DNA from: Thermosipho ferrireducens
Lineage (GTDB): Bacteria > Thermotogota > Thermotogae > Thermotogales > Fervidobacteriaceae
Direction of reading: 5' to 3'
NCBI RefSeq assembly: GCF_017358165.1
Contig: NZ_CP071446.1
Coordinates: 1,674,001 to 1,738,000 of the forward strand
Length of the DNA stretch: 64,000 nt
Below are positions 8,749 through 18,086 of this stretch, piece after piece. A model generated the notes under the pieces. It was not told the origin of the DNA and ran no database searches. It saw nothing but the letters and a program-made list of their open reading frames with translations. Numbering within the stretch: the stretch's first letter is position 1; each line of letters begins with the position of its first letter. The position numbers were made by a program, and so were the translations under genes.

Positions 8749-9813
8749 ATGAAGGTCGAAATGATAATCAAAAATGAATCGATAATAATTACCGAAGAAA
8801 CTCCATTTTTTATTATGTTAAGGGATTTGTTTTATGGTGGTGCATGGGAAAGAATGGAAAAAGATTTCCAGAAAGGTGAATACTTAAAACAAATAAATTC
8901 TCTAAAATTTTTAGAAAAAAACGTGGCGATTTTAGATGAAACTTTTTATGAACCAATTATCTGGTCTGAACTCAGAAGCTTTTTAACAGAAAATAACATC
9001 GATTGGAAAATCATGCAAAACGCCACGCCAGATGGTTTGTATGATTTAGCCATAGAATACGCAGACAAGTCTTTATTTGGCGATGCCAAAGATATACTGG
9101 AATATGCTATAAAAATTGACAGGAATTATGCCCCAGCTTATGAATTTCTTGGAACATTGCTTGTGGAACAGGGAAAAGTTACTGAAGGAATAAAGTATCT
9201 TGACAGGGCAATTGAAATAGATCCCTGGCTCGTTCAGGCTTACTCAACCCTGGGCGAGGTTTTCTACAATATGGGAAATTACAATATGGCGATAAAGTAC
9301 TGGGAAAAAGAGATTGAATACGCTCCAAACGATATTTTCACCTATTTCATGGTGGCAGATGCCTTTACACGAGCTGGAGAATACCAAAAAGCTATTGAAA
9401 TTTTAAATAGACTACTTGAAATTGACAATGCTAATATAATTGCAATGTACGAACTTGCAGAATTATATCGAAAAATAGGAAAAGAAAATGAAGCGAAAAA
9501 AATAGAAATGGAAATTCTAAACTCTGAACCAAAAGATCCAAATGGCATAGAAATCTGGGCTCGTGTTCAATTAAAATACGAGAGATACGAAAGAGTTATA
9601 AAGGTAATAGAACCTTTAATTAACCAGAAAAAAGAAGCCTTTCATCTTAAAACTTTACTGATAGTGCCATACACAAAGTTAGGAGATATCACAAAAGCAA
9701 GACAATTGTTCGAAGAAGTGAAAGATAATGATTTCTGGTATGCTTACAGTAAAAAAGAAATATTCGATCAATTTTTAACCAAAAAGGAGAAGGAACTTTG
9801 TGGTATAGCCTAA
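8749..9813 (+). CDS. Tetratricopeptide repeat protein
   Basis: 354 aa. Residues about 98-265 are at least four TPR units with the usual A-x-x-x-L-G and P-spacing (for example APAYEFLGTLLVEQGK, VQAYSTLGEVFYNMGN). The N-terminal 90 residues are not recognised. No signal peptide, so a cytoplasmic scaffold is likely. ATG at 8749 follows CGGAGGTG; an in-frame ATG at 8713 lies in the promoter and is rejected. It overlaps the next gene (prepilin peptidase) by 16 bases, so the two are co-translated; a link to type IV pilus or secretion assembly is plausible but unproven. Confidence 0.75.
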   Translation: MKVEMIIKNESIIITEETPFFIMLRDLFYGGAWERMEKDFQKGEYLKQINSLKFLEKNVAILDETFYEPIIWSELRSFLTENNIDWKIMQNATPDGLYDLAIEYADKSLFGDAKDILEYAIKIDRNYAPAYEFLGTLLVEQGKVTEGIKYLDRAIEIDPWLVQAYSTLGEVFYNMGNYNMAIKYWEKEIEYAPNDIFTYFMVADAFTRAGEYQKAIEILNRLLEIDNANIIAMYELAELYRKIGKENEAKKIEMEILNSEPKDPNGIEIWARVQLKYERYERVIKVIEPLINQKKEAFHLKTLLIVPYTKLGDITKARQLFEEVKDNDFWYAYSKKEIFDQFLTKKEKELCGIA

Positions 9814-10487
9814 ATTTCATAGCTGGCTTAATATTTGGAAGTTTTTTGAATGTTATTTTATACAGGAGCGTGGAGGGAATTAAACTATGGAACCCTCCAC
9901 GTTCCTTTTGTCCTAACTGCGGTACTACCTTAAAATGGTACGACAACATACCCGTATTAAGTTATGTTCTGCTCAAAGGAAAATGTAGATACTGTGGTGT
10001 ATCTATTTCAAAGCGCTACCCAACTATTGAACTTACACTTGGAATTGCCTTTTTAATACACTCTATCATTTTCCAGCCACTAATTGCCGGAATATTAAAT
10101 GTTGTAATTTTCATTACCATAGCTGTTGTATATATAGACTTTTCAAAAATGTTGATTCCAGATTTTGCATGGATATCAATATTGTTAATTGCTGTGATAT
10201 ATTCTTTGATAAACAAACATTTTCTCCTCAATATGCTTCTGGCATCTTTTATTTTTTTTATACTATTAATTCTTAAGATACTTTACAAAGAAGGAATTGG
10301 AATGGGAGACGTTCTTTTAATGCCATCTTTTGTCTTCCTCGTAGGGTTCCCATGGGGAATATACCTGATGTTGATTGCCTCGATAAGTGGTATTGTCTAC
10401 ACGATCTTTTCAGGAAAAAAGATGATCCCATTTGGGCCATTTATTGCTTTATCCGGTTATATTCTAATGTTTGGATTACATGTATAG
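9798..10487 (+). CDS. pilD: Prepilin peptidase / N-methyltransferase
   Basis: 229 aa polytopic membrane aspartyl protease that cleaves and methylates type IV prepilins and pseudopilins. The N-terminal methylase domain has the tetracysteine zinc site C38/C41 and C63/C66 and the conserved WYDNIPVLSY. Catalytic aspartates are D114 (VYIDFSKMLIPD) and D171 in GMGD. About eight membrane segments. TTG start at 9798 behind AAAGGAGAAGG, inside the end of the TPR gene. Pilin genes are not in the window. The complete cysteine set suggests both activities are retained. Confidence 0.93.
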   Translation: MWYSLNFIAGLIFGSFLNVILYRSVEGIKLWNPPRSFCPNCGTTLKWYDNIPVLSYVLLKGKCRYCGVSISKRYPTIELTLGIAFLIHSIIFQPLIAGILNVVIFITIAVVYIDFSKMLIPDFAWISILLIAVIYSLINKHFLLNMLLASFIFFILLILKILYKEGIGMGDVLLMPSFVFLVGFPWGIYLMLIASISGIVYTIFSGKKMIPFGPFIALSGYILMFGLHV

Positions 10488-10519
10488 TCCTATGTGTTAA
10501 AATATAAAAAGGTGATGTT

Positions 10520-10981
10520 ATGCGCATCTGGATTCTTTTCATTATTTTATTTTTATATATAGGAATGTATTTACTTGTTAAAACATTTCCTATTATGTAT
10601 TATGATGTAGTGATAAATCACACGAAAAACATTGATCCATTACTTATTCAAAGTGTCATGCATGTGGAAAGTAATTTTAGACAGGAAGCTATTTCTCCTC
10701 TTGGAGCAGTTGGAATAATGCAAATTATGCCTTCGACAGCAAAGTGGATCAATGATTTTTTCGGTACAGATTTTGATTACCTTGATACAGAAGGGAACAT
10801 CGCACTTGGAATATTATACTTGGAATATCTTTTAGAAAAATATGAAAATTTAGATAAAGCTCTGATCTCTTATAACACTGGACCGTATGCCAGAGAAGAT
10901 ATTAAAAAAAGCGCTGGAATGCGGTATTTACACAAAATCAAAAGAGCTTATACCATATACAAAATTCTGTATAGGAGATGA
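10520..10981 (+). CDS. Lytic transglycosylase (Slt type)
   Basis: 153 aa with one N-terminal membrane anchor (residues 3-22) and a single SLT domain. Catalytic E50 lies in HVESNF, followed by GAVGIMQIMPSTA and the C-terminal ISYNTGP, the three motifs of Slt/MltE-like enzymes. It cleaves peptidoglycan to 1,6-anhydro ends at the cell envelope, which may make room for pilus or secretion machinery; the prepilin peptidase gene just upstream supports this. ATG at 10520 follows AAAGGTGAT. It is minimal for the family, lacking the superhelical domain of large Slt proteins. Confidence 0.9.
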   Translation: MRIWILFIILFLYIGMYLLVKTFPIMYYDVVINHTKNIDPLLIQSVMHVESNFRQEAISPLGAVGIMQIMPSTAKWINDFFGTDFDYLDTEGNIALGILYLEYLLEKYENLDKALISYNTGPYAREDIKKSAGMRYLHKIKRAYTIYKILYRR

Positions 10982-10987
10982 ATAAAC

Positions 10988-12502
10988 ATGCGAGTTGTAA
11001 CAGCCTCCGAAATGAAAAAACTCGATGAAAAAACAATAAAGAATATAGGAATTCCATCGTTAGTGTTAATGGAACGAGCGGGAATTTCTGTTGTGGAAGC
11101 GCTCTGGAGGGAATTAGGAAATCTATCAAACCAATCCTTTTTAATCATTTGTGGGAAAGGAAACAATGGTGGCGATGGTTTAGTAATTGCTCGCGAACTT
11201 TTAAACTTTACCGAAGCTGTAAAAGTTCTGCTATTTGATTCATCTGAAAAGCTTTCTGATGATAACAGAAAAAATCTTGAATTATTTAAAAATGTTGGTG
11301 GAGAGGTTATGTATATCCAGAATATGAATTATGATGATATAGCTCAACTAATAGAAAATTACGACGTCGTTGTGGATGCAATATTTGGAACCGGTTTATC
11401 GAAACCAGTAACCTCACCTTACAATGAAATAATAGATCTTGTTAATTTATATTCAAAATATACTGTCTCTGTAGATTTGCCTTCAGGAATTTCTGCCGAC
11501 ACTGGAAAAATCCTGGGCGCCGCGGTTAAAGCTGATCTTACTGTAACGTTTGAGTTTCCAAAAGTTGGCCATATACTGTTTCCTGGACGCAAACTTACTG
11601 GAAAATTAAAAATAGCCAAAATAGGTATTCCGCGCGCTTTGCAGGACATACTTCCAAGTGACCGCTTTTTAATCACTCCCAATACCATAAAAATTCCTGA
11701 AAGACTTAGAGAAAGCAACAAAGGTACCTTTGGAAAAGTTATAATTGTAGGCGGTTCACCAAATTACATAGGTGCACCGCTTTTAAGTGCGTTAGGAGCA
11801 ATAAGAGCTGGAGCCGGGCTTGTTTATTTATTTGGACCTGAAAAAGTTGTTTACAACGCTGTACAATTTGAACCAGGTATTATCGCCTGTCCTTTTAATG
11901 ATAATTACTTAACCGAAAAGGCTTTCGACTATCTTTTAAGATTTGTCGATAAAAAAACTGTAATAGTTCTGGGACCTGGCCTTGGCAGGGAAAAAGAAAC
12001 TGAAGATTTTGTAAAAAAGGTGCTTCAAAATTTAAGTGTTCCTATGGTAATTGATGCAGACGGTTTGTACCATTTATCAAATTTCAAAGATATATTAGGT
12101 TCGAAACAAAATATTGTTCTTACACCTCATCCTGGTGAGTTAGCACGTTTTGAAAACCTCAGCGTGGAAAAAGTAAAATATAATTATATCCTGGCAGAGG
12201 AAATAGCCATAAAATATCATACAATACTGGCTCTAAAGGATGTTACGACTATAATTACCAACGGAAAAAATGTTTATTTCAACATAACAGGAAACACTTC
12301 TCTTTCCAAAGGGGGAAGTGGAGATATATTGAGTGGATTAATAGCGGGATTTATTTCTCAGGGGGGAAGTTTGCTTGACAGTACCATCGCGGCAAGCTAT
12401 ATTCTTGGACGAGCAGCAGAATTGTATGACTTTGAAGGCAGAAACAAAATAACAGAAATTCTGGATTTAATTCCACAAGCAATCAGGGAGGTGGTCTCAT
12501 GA
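10988..12502 (+). CDS. nnrD: Bifunctional NAD(P)H-hydrate epimerase / ADP-dependent dehydratase
   Basis: 504 aa fusion that repairs hydrated NADH/NADPH, which forms readily at high temperature. The N-terminal YjeF_N epimerase domain (about 1-210) has GKGNNGGDGL. The C-terminal ribokinase-fold dehydratase domain (about 225-500) has VVGGSPNYIGAPLL, HPGELARF and GGSGDILSG. Both halves appear complete. ATG at 10988 follows AGGAGATGAA; the stop overlaps the next start by 4 bases (12499-12502). It belongs to the same operon as trmB and gpsA, a housekeeping context. Confidence 0.93.
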   Translation: MRVVTASEMKKLDEKTIKNIGIPSLVLMERAGISVVEALWRELGNLSNQSFLIICGKGNNGGDGLVIARELLNFTEAVKVLLFDSSEKLSDDNRKNLELFKNVGGEVMYIQNMNYDDIAQLIENYDVVVDAIFGTGLSKPVTSPYNEIIDLVNLYSKYTVSVDLPSGISADTGKILGAAVKADLTVTFEFPKVGHILFPGRKLTGKLKIAKIGIPRALQDILPSDRFLITPNTIKIPERLRESNKGTFGKVIIVGGSPNYIGAPLLSALGAIRAGAGLVYLFGPEKVVYNAVQFEPGIIACPFNDNYLTEKAFDYLLRFVDKKTVIVLGPGLGREKETEDFVKKVLQNLSVPMVIDADGLYHLSNFKDILGSKQNIVLTPHPGELARFENLSVEKVKYNYILAEEIAIKYHTILALKDVTTIITNGKNVYFNITGNTSLSKGGSGDILSGLIAGFISQGGSLLDSTIAASYILGRAAELYDFEGRNKITEILDLIPQAIREVVS

Positions 12503-13710
12503 ATGACCTATTAGTACATTTTGTTAGAGACCTTATAAAAAAGAGAGAGATTACTCTTGCGAGAAATATTGTAAGCATTGTTGAATCAGAATATCCATTT
12601 TTAAAATTTGAAGTAGAAATTGCCGCTGGAAACTATAAAACCGCCATGGAAATTTACAAAAAACTTCCAGAAAACTACAAAACATTATACAATGTTCAGG
12701 ATTATGAAAAAAAGGCTGAAAACTTTCCAACTGAAGATTTTGAGACTGTTATAGAAACCATAAGTTCCGAAAATTACACATCTTCTGTTATTCTTCTTGA
12801 AGAGTTAAAAAAAGAATTTCCCGAAGTTGTAGAAGCGATTGCATTAGAATTAGAAGCAGCACGAAGAAAAGGAGACAAAAAAAGGGCAAAAGAATTATCA
12901 AAAATTCTTGAACAAATAGATAAAACTCATCCTGGACTTTTAAAAAAGGAAACGGATTCTAAACCAAATATAGTAATTATGAGTCTCTTAATCGTTATTA
13001 TAACAATAAGTTTGATTGCTCTTTTCAACCCTATCATTTTGAGTTTAAATAAGGAAATAACCAATGTGAAAGCCAACCTGGATTACTTAGAAACGGAACT
13101 TTCAAATAAAACGGCTATTGTAAGTAACAAGATGGACTCTTTAAAAACACTTGTTACAACAAAAATGGATGATCTAAAATCAGATATGGAAAATACCATA
13201 AAAACCACGTTTTCAACAGAAAAACTTGAAAATGTCATAAACAATCAATTTGCAGAATTTAATAAAAAACTATCAGACCAAAAGTTTCTATTAAATTCTT
13301 TATCAGAAAGAGTCGTAGAATTATCTCTCTCCATTTCAAACCTGGAAAGAAATGTTAAAAACATGAAATTGCAGGTTTCATTAACACCCCCCACTCCAAC
13401 AGAATTAGAAAAATTCTTACCAACGCCGAGAAATACACAAATGCTCAGAGTTTTCTGGTTATTAGGTTATCAATACTACAAAATAAAAAATTACAAACTT
13501 GCTCTTGAGCTTATTGATAAAGTTATAGAATCTTCAAGTGGTTTAAATCTTTACTTTATCGATGATGCCTTTTATTATAGAGCACTTATATATTACGAAA
13601 TGGGAGATATAGAAAATGCCTATATCCTTTTTAAAGATTTTGTATTAAGATTTCCAGATAGTTTATACACTCCACACGCTCACTATTTCATCAATAAATT
13701 GGGAGGGTAG
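12499..13710 (+). CDS. Membrane-anchored coiled-coil TPR protein
   Basis: 403 aa, function unknown. Residues 1-150 are helical with a TPR-like look. A single membrane helix lies at about 155-177 (IVIMSLLIVIITISLIALF). A long coiled coil follows (about 183-290, regular leucine spacing with KMDSLK-type repeats). The last 90 residues resemble YbgF/BamD-type TPRs (YYKIKNYKLALELIDKV, FVLRFPDSLYTPHAHYF). The C-terminal part probably faces the periplasm. ATG at 12499 overlaps nnrD by 4 bases and trmB starts 2 bases after its end. An envelope scaffold role is inference. Confidence 0.7.
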   Translation: MNDLLVHFVRDLIKKREITLARNIVSIVESEYPFLKFEVEIAAGNYKTAMEIYKKLPENYKTLYNVQDYEKKAENFPTEDFETVIETISSENYTSSVILLEELKKEFPEVVEAIALELEAARRKGDKKRAKELSKILEQIDKTHPGLLKKETDSKPNIVIMSLLIVIITISLIALFNPIILSLNKEITNVKANLDYLETELSNKTAIVSNKMDSLKTLVTTKMDDLKSDMENTIKTTFSTEKLENVINNQFAEFNKKLSDQKFLLNSLSERVVELSLSISNLERNVKNMKLQVSLTPPTPTELEKFLPTPRNTQMLRVFWLLGYQYYKIKNYKLALELIDKVIESSSGLNLYFIDDAFYYRALIYYEMGDIENAYILFKDFVLRFPDSLYTPHAHYFINKLGG

Positions 13711-13712
13711 AT

Positions 13713-14657
13713 ATGAAAATTTTTTCAAAATTTGAGATTAAGCCACAACTTGAACCATATCTTCCATTAGAATGGAAACATATATTCGAAAACGATAACC
13801 CACTACACGTGGAGCTGGGTTTTGGGAACGGAGAATACATGGAAAAATATTGTCAAAAAAATCAAAGCGTAAATTATATAGGTTTTGAACTTTCAATAAC
13901 TTCGATGATAAAAGCGCAAAAAAAATTAGCAAAAACGAATATTAAAAACGCCAGAATAATATTATGCGATGCACGATTTGGTTTAAGAGAGCTCTTTCAC
14001 GACAACTCAATAGAACACATTATTATGAATTTTCCAGTACCATGGCACAAAAAATCACATGCACGTCGAAGAATTATTGTCGCAGACTTTTTTAGAACCC
14101 TGGCAGCAGTCTTAAAAGTCGGCGGAACATTTGAACTTATGACAGATGAAAAATGGTACGCAGAAGAAGCTCAGGAAAACGCTTTTTCCAATGGAAATTT
14201 TAAGGTATATAAAATCGAAAAAAATCCAGAAAGACGCGTAATGACCAGGTACGAAACAAAATGGCTCAAATACGGTCGGAATATTTATCGCTTAATTATC
14301 GAAAAGAAAAGTTATGAACCTGTCGAAAGATTAATAGGAGGTGTGCATGAAATGCCTCATTCAACTGGCAAAATAAATCCGGAAAAATTTTACTCTATAG
14401 TAAATTCTGTGTTTAAAAAAGAAAAAATGTCATTTGTAGTTAAAGGAATTTATAAATCACTCGATGGAAACGCACATATATTGAAAGTAATTTCCTCAGA
14501 TGATAGTTTCTCTCAGCACTACTTTTTAGTAGCATACCCCCAGGAATTCGATAACCCGGATAGTACCTGGGTAATTAAGTTAGATAGCACTTCAAATCCA
14601 TATAGAACTCCTGCTGTAAAATGGTCAGTAAAAAAATTAATGGAGGTGCTTTCTTGA
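13713..14657 (+). CDS. trmB: tRNA (guanine-46-N7)-methyltransferase
   Basis: 314 aa. Rossmann methyltransferase with the SAM loop VELGFGNGEYMEKY (about 31-44), the acidic GFELS strand end and the signature NFPVPWHKKSHARRRI (about 109-124; most TrmB have F-P-D-P-W-x-K-x-x-H-x-K-R-R). The domain ends near residue 205. The last 100 residues are an extension absent from E. coli-type TrmB and seen as a rule only in some thermophile lineages; its role is unknown. GGGAGGGTAG precedes ATG at 13713. The stop overlaps gpsA. Confidence 0.88.
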   Translation: MKIFSKFEIKPQLEPYLPLEWKHIFENDNPLHVELGFGNGEYMEKYCQKNQSVNYIGFELSITSMIKAQKKLAKTNIKNARIILCDARFGLRELFHDNSIEHIIMNFPVPWHKKSHARRRIIVADFFRTLAAVLKVGGTFELMTDEKWYAEEAQENAFSNGNFKVYKIEKNPERRVMTRYETKWLKYGRNIYRLIIEKKSYEPVERLIGGVHEMPHSTGKINPEKFYSIVNSVFKKEKMSFVVKGIYKSLDGNAHILKVISSDDSFSQHYFLVAYPQEFDNPDSTWVIKLDSTSNPYRTPAVKWSVKKLMEVLS

Positions 14658-15631
14658 AATACTGCGTTTTAGGCTCAGGAAGCTGGGGAACCGCCTTCTC
14701 AAACATGTTGCACAATAACGGAAAGAGTGTAATACTCTGGGCTCGACGTAAAGAAATTTGCAAAAAAATAAATGAAGAAAAATTTTCTCCCTATTTACCA
14801 CAGACAAATATTAATGTTTTTTGTTCCACAGATTTAAACGAATGCATTTCATACTCAGACGTTATAATAATAGCGATTCCTGTCCAGCATTTAAGGAATA
14901 TTTTAAAGCAAATTGACAAACACAAAATAGATTCTAAAATTATACTTAATCTTTCAAAAGGGATAGAAATTTCCACCGGTAAACGTGTCTCTGAGATAAT
15001 TTATGAATTCTTTGATAATGTTTCTTACGCGGTTCTTTCGGGACCTTCACACGCTGAAGAGGTAGTTCAAAAAATCCCGACAGCAGTTACTATTGCGGGA
15101 GAATATGCAGAAAGCTTACAAAAAGACATAAGCAATGACTTCTTTAGAGTATACACATCTTCAGATGTTACAGGCGTTGAACTTGCTGGAGCATTAAAAA
15201 ATATTATGGCAATTGCTGCTGGGATTCTCGACGGACTTGGGAACTGGGACAATGCCAAAGCTGCTTTAATGACCAGAGCTCTATACGAGATGATTAAATT
15301 TGGAAAAGCCTTTGGAGCTAAACACGAAACCTTTATGGGACTTTCCGGGATTGGTGATTTAATGGTCACATGTAATAGTAAACACAGTCGAAACAGATGG
15401 CTTGGCGAACAAATAGCCAAAGGTAAAAACATAAAAGAGATACTTTCACAAACTCGTATGATAGCCGAAGGTATGTATACCGTTGATGCTGTAATGAAAA
15501 TTGCAAAAAGATTAAAAATAGATATGCCCATTTCAAAAGAAGTATACGAAATAATATACAGAGGAAAAACTCCAAAGGAATCGATGATAAGCCTTATGTC
15601 ACGTCCTCTCAAAAACGAATGGTATGTATGA
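14654..15631 (+). CDS. gpsA: Glycerol-3-phosphate dehydrogenase (NAD(P)+)
   Basis: 325 aa. Reduces dihydroxyacetone phosphate to sn-glycerol-3-phosphate for membrane lipid synthesis. The N-terminus has the dinucleotide loop GSGSWGTAFS; the C-terminal domain carries the catalytic lysine region ELAGALKNIMAIAAG and the signature GLSGIGDLMVTC. TTG at 14654, overlapping the trmB stop (TTGA) and behind GGAGGTG, is preferred over an upstream in-frame start inside trmB. Last gene of the 8749-15631 operon; no intrinsic terminator was seen before the repeat cluster that follows. Confidence 0.95.
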   Translation: MKYCVLGSGSWGTAFSNMLHNNGKSVILWARRKEICKKINEEKFSPYLPQTNINVFCSTDLNECISYSDVIIIAIPVQHLRNILKQIDKHKIDSKIILNLSKGIEISTGKRVSEIIYEFFDNVSYAVLSGPSHAEEVVQKIPTAVTIAGEYAESLQKDISNDFFRVYTSSDVTGVELAGALKNIMAIAAGILDGLGNWDNAKAALMTRALYEMIKFGKAFGAKHETFMGLSGIGDLMVTCNSKHSRNRWLGEQIAKGKNIKEILSQTRMIAEGMYTVDAVMKIAKRLKIDMPISKEVYEIIYRGKTPKESMISLMSRPLKNEWYV

Positions 15632-15633
15632 CA

Positions 15634-15995
15634 GTGCTTGCTAATTTTACTAAGTTCACCAATCTTGCCAACCTCGCTAACTCTCGCTGTTTTCTGTCAT
15701 CCTGAGGAGCGTCAGCGACGAAGGATCTTATTCTTTTTACTAACTCTCGCAAGATCCTTCGTCACTATGTTCATCAAGACAAACCTTGCCGATTATAAGA
15801 TTCTTCGCCTGCCCGCCCCTCGGAATGACATTTTCTTTTTTTTGTCATCCTGAGCGTAGCGAAGGATCTTGTTTTTTACCAACCTCGCTAACTCTCGCCA
15901 ACTCTCGCTAACCTCGCAAGTTATAAGATTCCTCACCCTTCGGGTTCGGAATGACATGAGTGGGAGCCGCCCTCGCCAAGCTCGCCAATCATTAA
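15634..15995. repeat. Dispersed hairpin repeat cluster, copy 2
   Basis: The largest cluster. It contains modules at 15697-15730, about 15750-15775, 15843-15871 and 15925-15956, separated by runs of short CTCGCTAAC/CTCTCGC words (15672-15692, 15879-15920). 15925-15956 is identical over 32 bases to 51168-51199. Modules have opposed ATCCT or ATTCC arms and can form hairpins. A frame at 15638-15853 runs through it and is not a gene. 15996-16088 holds only the AT-rich promoter region of the next gene. Confidence 0.8.
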
Positions 15996-16088
15996 CACAA
16001 TCTTAATTTTTTTGAAATGCATAATTCCACTTAAAAATAGTAAAATCATAATATGATACTATACATATGTATATAGGAGGTCGTTTGT

Positions 16089-17324
16089 ATGGACCTTATA
16101 GAGAAACTGAAAATACTTTCTTCGGCAGCAAAGTACGATGTAACCTGTTCTTCAAGTGGTAGCACAGGAAAAAGGCAAAAAAATGGTGTCGGTAATACCT
16201 CCATAAATGGAATCTGTCATAGCTGGACAAGTGATGGTAGATGCATATCTCTTTTAAAAGTTCTTTTTTCAAACATATGCATTTACGATTGCGCTTACTG
16301 TATTAACAGAGTATCAAATAATACAAAAAGAGCAACATTTAAAATCGACGAACTTGTTAACCTCACAGTAAACTTTTACAAAAGAAATTACATTGAAGGT
16401 CTTTTTCTGAGTTCGGCTATCTTTAGAAATCCGGATTATACAATGGAGCAAATGTTGCGGGTAATAAAAAAACTTAGAATTGAGGAAAAATTCAATGGAT
16501 ATATACATTTAAAAATCATTCCTGGAGCTGATTTAAAATTAATAAAAGAAGCGGGACTGTATGCTGATAGATTAAGCGTAAACATTGAGCTACCAAGTGA
16601 AAAAAGCCTGAAATTACTCGCTCCTCAAAAGAAAAAAGAAAATATTATAAAACCGATGAATTTTGTTGGAAAAAATATACTTTCAAACATTGAAGAAAGA
16701 AAAAAGTACAAAAAAGTTCCTCTTTTTTCCCCGGCAGGTCAAACTACACAGTTGATAGTTGGTGCTTCTTCTGAAAGCGATTTCCAGATTTTAAAACTTG
16801 CAGAAAAAATGTATAAAAATATCCATTTGAAAAGAGTTTATTATTCAGCTTTTGTTCCTGTAACAAAAGACAGCAGACTTCCAAAAACCACTCCGCCTTT
16901 AAAAAGGGAAAATAGATTATACCAGGCAGATTTTCTGCTGAGATTGTACAAATTTTCTGTCAATGAAATACTGAATGAATCTGAGCAATTTTTAGATGAA
17001 GATCTTGATCCAAAAACCACATGGGCTCTTAGAAATTATCAATACTTTCCTTTAGAAATTACAAAAGCAAGTTACGAAGAATTATTGAGAGTTCCGGGAA
17101 TAGGCATCAAATCAGCCAGAATAATAATTAAGGCTCGAAAATATTCTCGAATTTCTTTCGAAGAACTTAAAAATATTGGGGTTGTTTTAAAAAGAGCAAA
17201 ATATTTTATAACATGCCATGGAAAATATTTGGAAAACACACCACTAAGCCCGGAAAGAATAAGAGAAGAATTAACAGGTAAAAATAAAATGCCTTTATTC
17301 TCATATAACTTTATTGAAAGGTGA
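16089..17324 (+). CDS. Putative DNA modification/repair radical SAM protein
   Basis: 411 aa, matches the TIGR03916-type family (radical SAM protein linked to uracil-DNA glycosylase). The cluster motif is C64-x3-C68-x2-C71 in NICIYDCAYC, preceded by an N-terminal KYDVTCSSSGS and GICHSW. A helix-hairpin-helix is at about 330-355 (LLRVPGIGIKSARIIIKAR), pointing to DNA binding. AGGAGG precedes ATG at 16089. The DUF4130 partner gene follows, overlapping the stop region. In many genomes a family 4 uracil-DNA glycosylase gene is part of the set; it is absent here. The reaction is unknown. Confidence 0.85.
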   Translation: MDLIEKLKILSSAAKYDVTCSSSGSTGKRQKNGVGNTSINGICHSWTSDGRCISLLKVLFSNICIYDCAYCINRVSNNTKRATFKIDELVNLTVNFYKRNYIEGLFLSSAIFRNPDYTMEQMLRVIKKLRIEEKFNGYIHLKIIPGADLKLIKEAGLYADRLSVNIELPSEKSLKLLAPQKKKENIIKPMNFVGKNILSNIEERKKYKKVPLFSPAGQTTQLIVGASSESDFQILKLAEKMYKNIHLKRVYYSAFVPVTKDSRLPKTTPPLKRENRLYQADFLLRLYKFSVNEILNESEQFLDEDLDPKTTWALRNYQYFPLEITKASYEELLRVPGIGIKSARIIIKARKYSRISFEELKNIGVVLKRAKYFITCHGKYLENTPLSPERIREELTGKNKMPLFSYNFIER

Positions 17325-17329
17325 TGATT

Positions 17330-18082
17330 ATGAAAATTTTCACCTATGACGGAACTTTTGCGGGACTTTTGTCGTTGATTTCCTATTGTTACAAACAAAA
17401 AATTTTACCGGATTTTATATACAAAGAATGCTCACCGGGATTTTTTGATATTTTTGAGATTCACAAAGAGATAAAAACAAACCAAAAAGATTCAAAATTC
17501 GTCGTTAACCTCATTATTCAAAAAACTGATCTGAATGTCTTAAAAAATATTTTTTTAGGCTATCTTTCTGATATGGAAAACATAGAAGCAACTATTGTAA
17601 AATACTTTTTTCTATGTATAAATTTAAATAAAAACGCAGAAATGTTTATAAAAAAAGACTGTGTCATAAAATTAAAAAGGGTACTACACAAAGTAAAAAA
17701 AGAAGCCCACAAGTTTACCGGGCTACTGAGGTTTCGAAAAATTTCAAATGAGCTTTATTATGCACCCTTCGAACCTGACCACAATATCATTCCATTACTT
17801 CGAAATCATTTTGTTAAACGCTTCCCCACGCAAAACTGGATAATTCATGATCTGAGAAGAAATATTGCTTTATTTTACAATAAAGACACAGCATCTACTC
17901 TGTTAAAATTTTCTTCAGACATCCCGGTTTTGAAAAAAGAGCAACTTCCACATGACGAAGTTTTCTTTCAAAAACTATGGAAAGAGTATTTTAATTCTGT
18001 TACCATAAAAGAACGAAAAAATCTTAAATTACAACGTCAGTATATGCCCTTAAGATACTGGAAATATCTGACAGAACTTTAA
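17330..18082 (+). CDS. DUF4130 protein, partner of the radical SAM protein
   Basis: 250 aa, matches the TIGR03915/DUF4130 family that is almost always encoded beside the radical SAM protein upstream. It opens with the family's FTYDGTFAGLLSLI and has the C-terminal FVKRFPTQNWIIHDLRRNIALFYN, where WxIxDxxR is conserved. Two nearer in-frame starts (GTG 17321, ATG 17324) sit in the ribosome binding site AAAGGTGAT; ATG at 17330 is properly spaced. No catalytic motif is recognised. The two proteins presumably act together on DNA. Four bases separate it from the convergent chemoreceptor gene. Confidence 0.85.
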   Translation: MKIFTYDGTFAGLLSLISYCYKQKILPDFIYKECSPGFFDIFEIHKEIKTNQKDSKFVVNLIIQKTDLNVLKNIFLGYLSDMENIEATIVKYFFLCINLNKNAEMFIKKDCVIKLKRVLHKVKKEAHKFTGLLRFRKISNELYYAPFEPDHNIIPLLRNHFVKRFPTQNWIIHDLRRNIALFYNKDTASTLLKFSSDIPVLKKEQLPHDEVFFQKLWKEYFNSVTIKERKNLKLQRQYMPLRYWKYLTEL

Positions 18083-18086
18083 TTTT

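Noticed and set aside
15067-15612. 181-codon minus-strand frame inside gpsA
   Set aside because: Antisense shadow of a strongly conserved gene; no ribosome binding site.
15638-15853. 71-codon frame in repeat cluster 2
   Set aside because: It is made of hairpin repeats, with no translation signal.
15672-15920. Direct CTCGCTAAC words as a CRISPR array
   Set aside because: Repeat length and spacing are irregular, spacers are not unique, and no cas gene is in the window.
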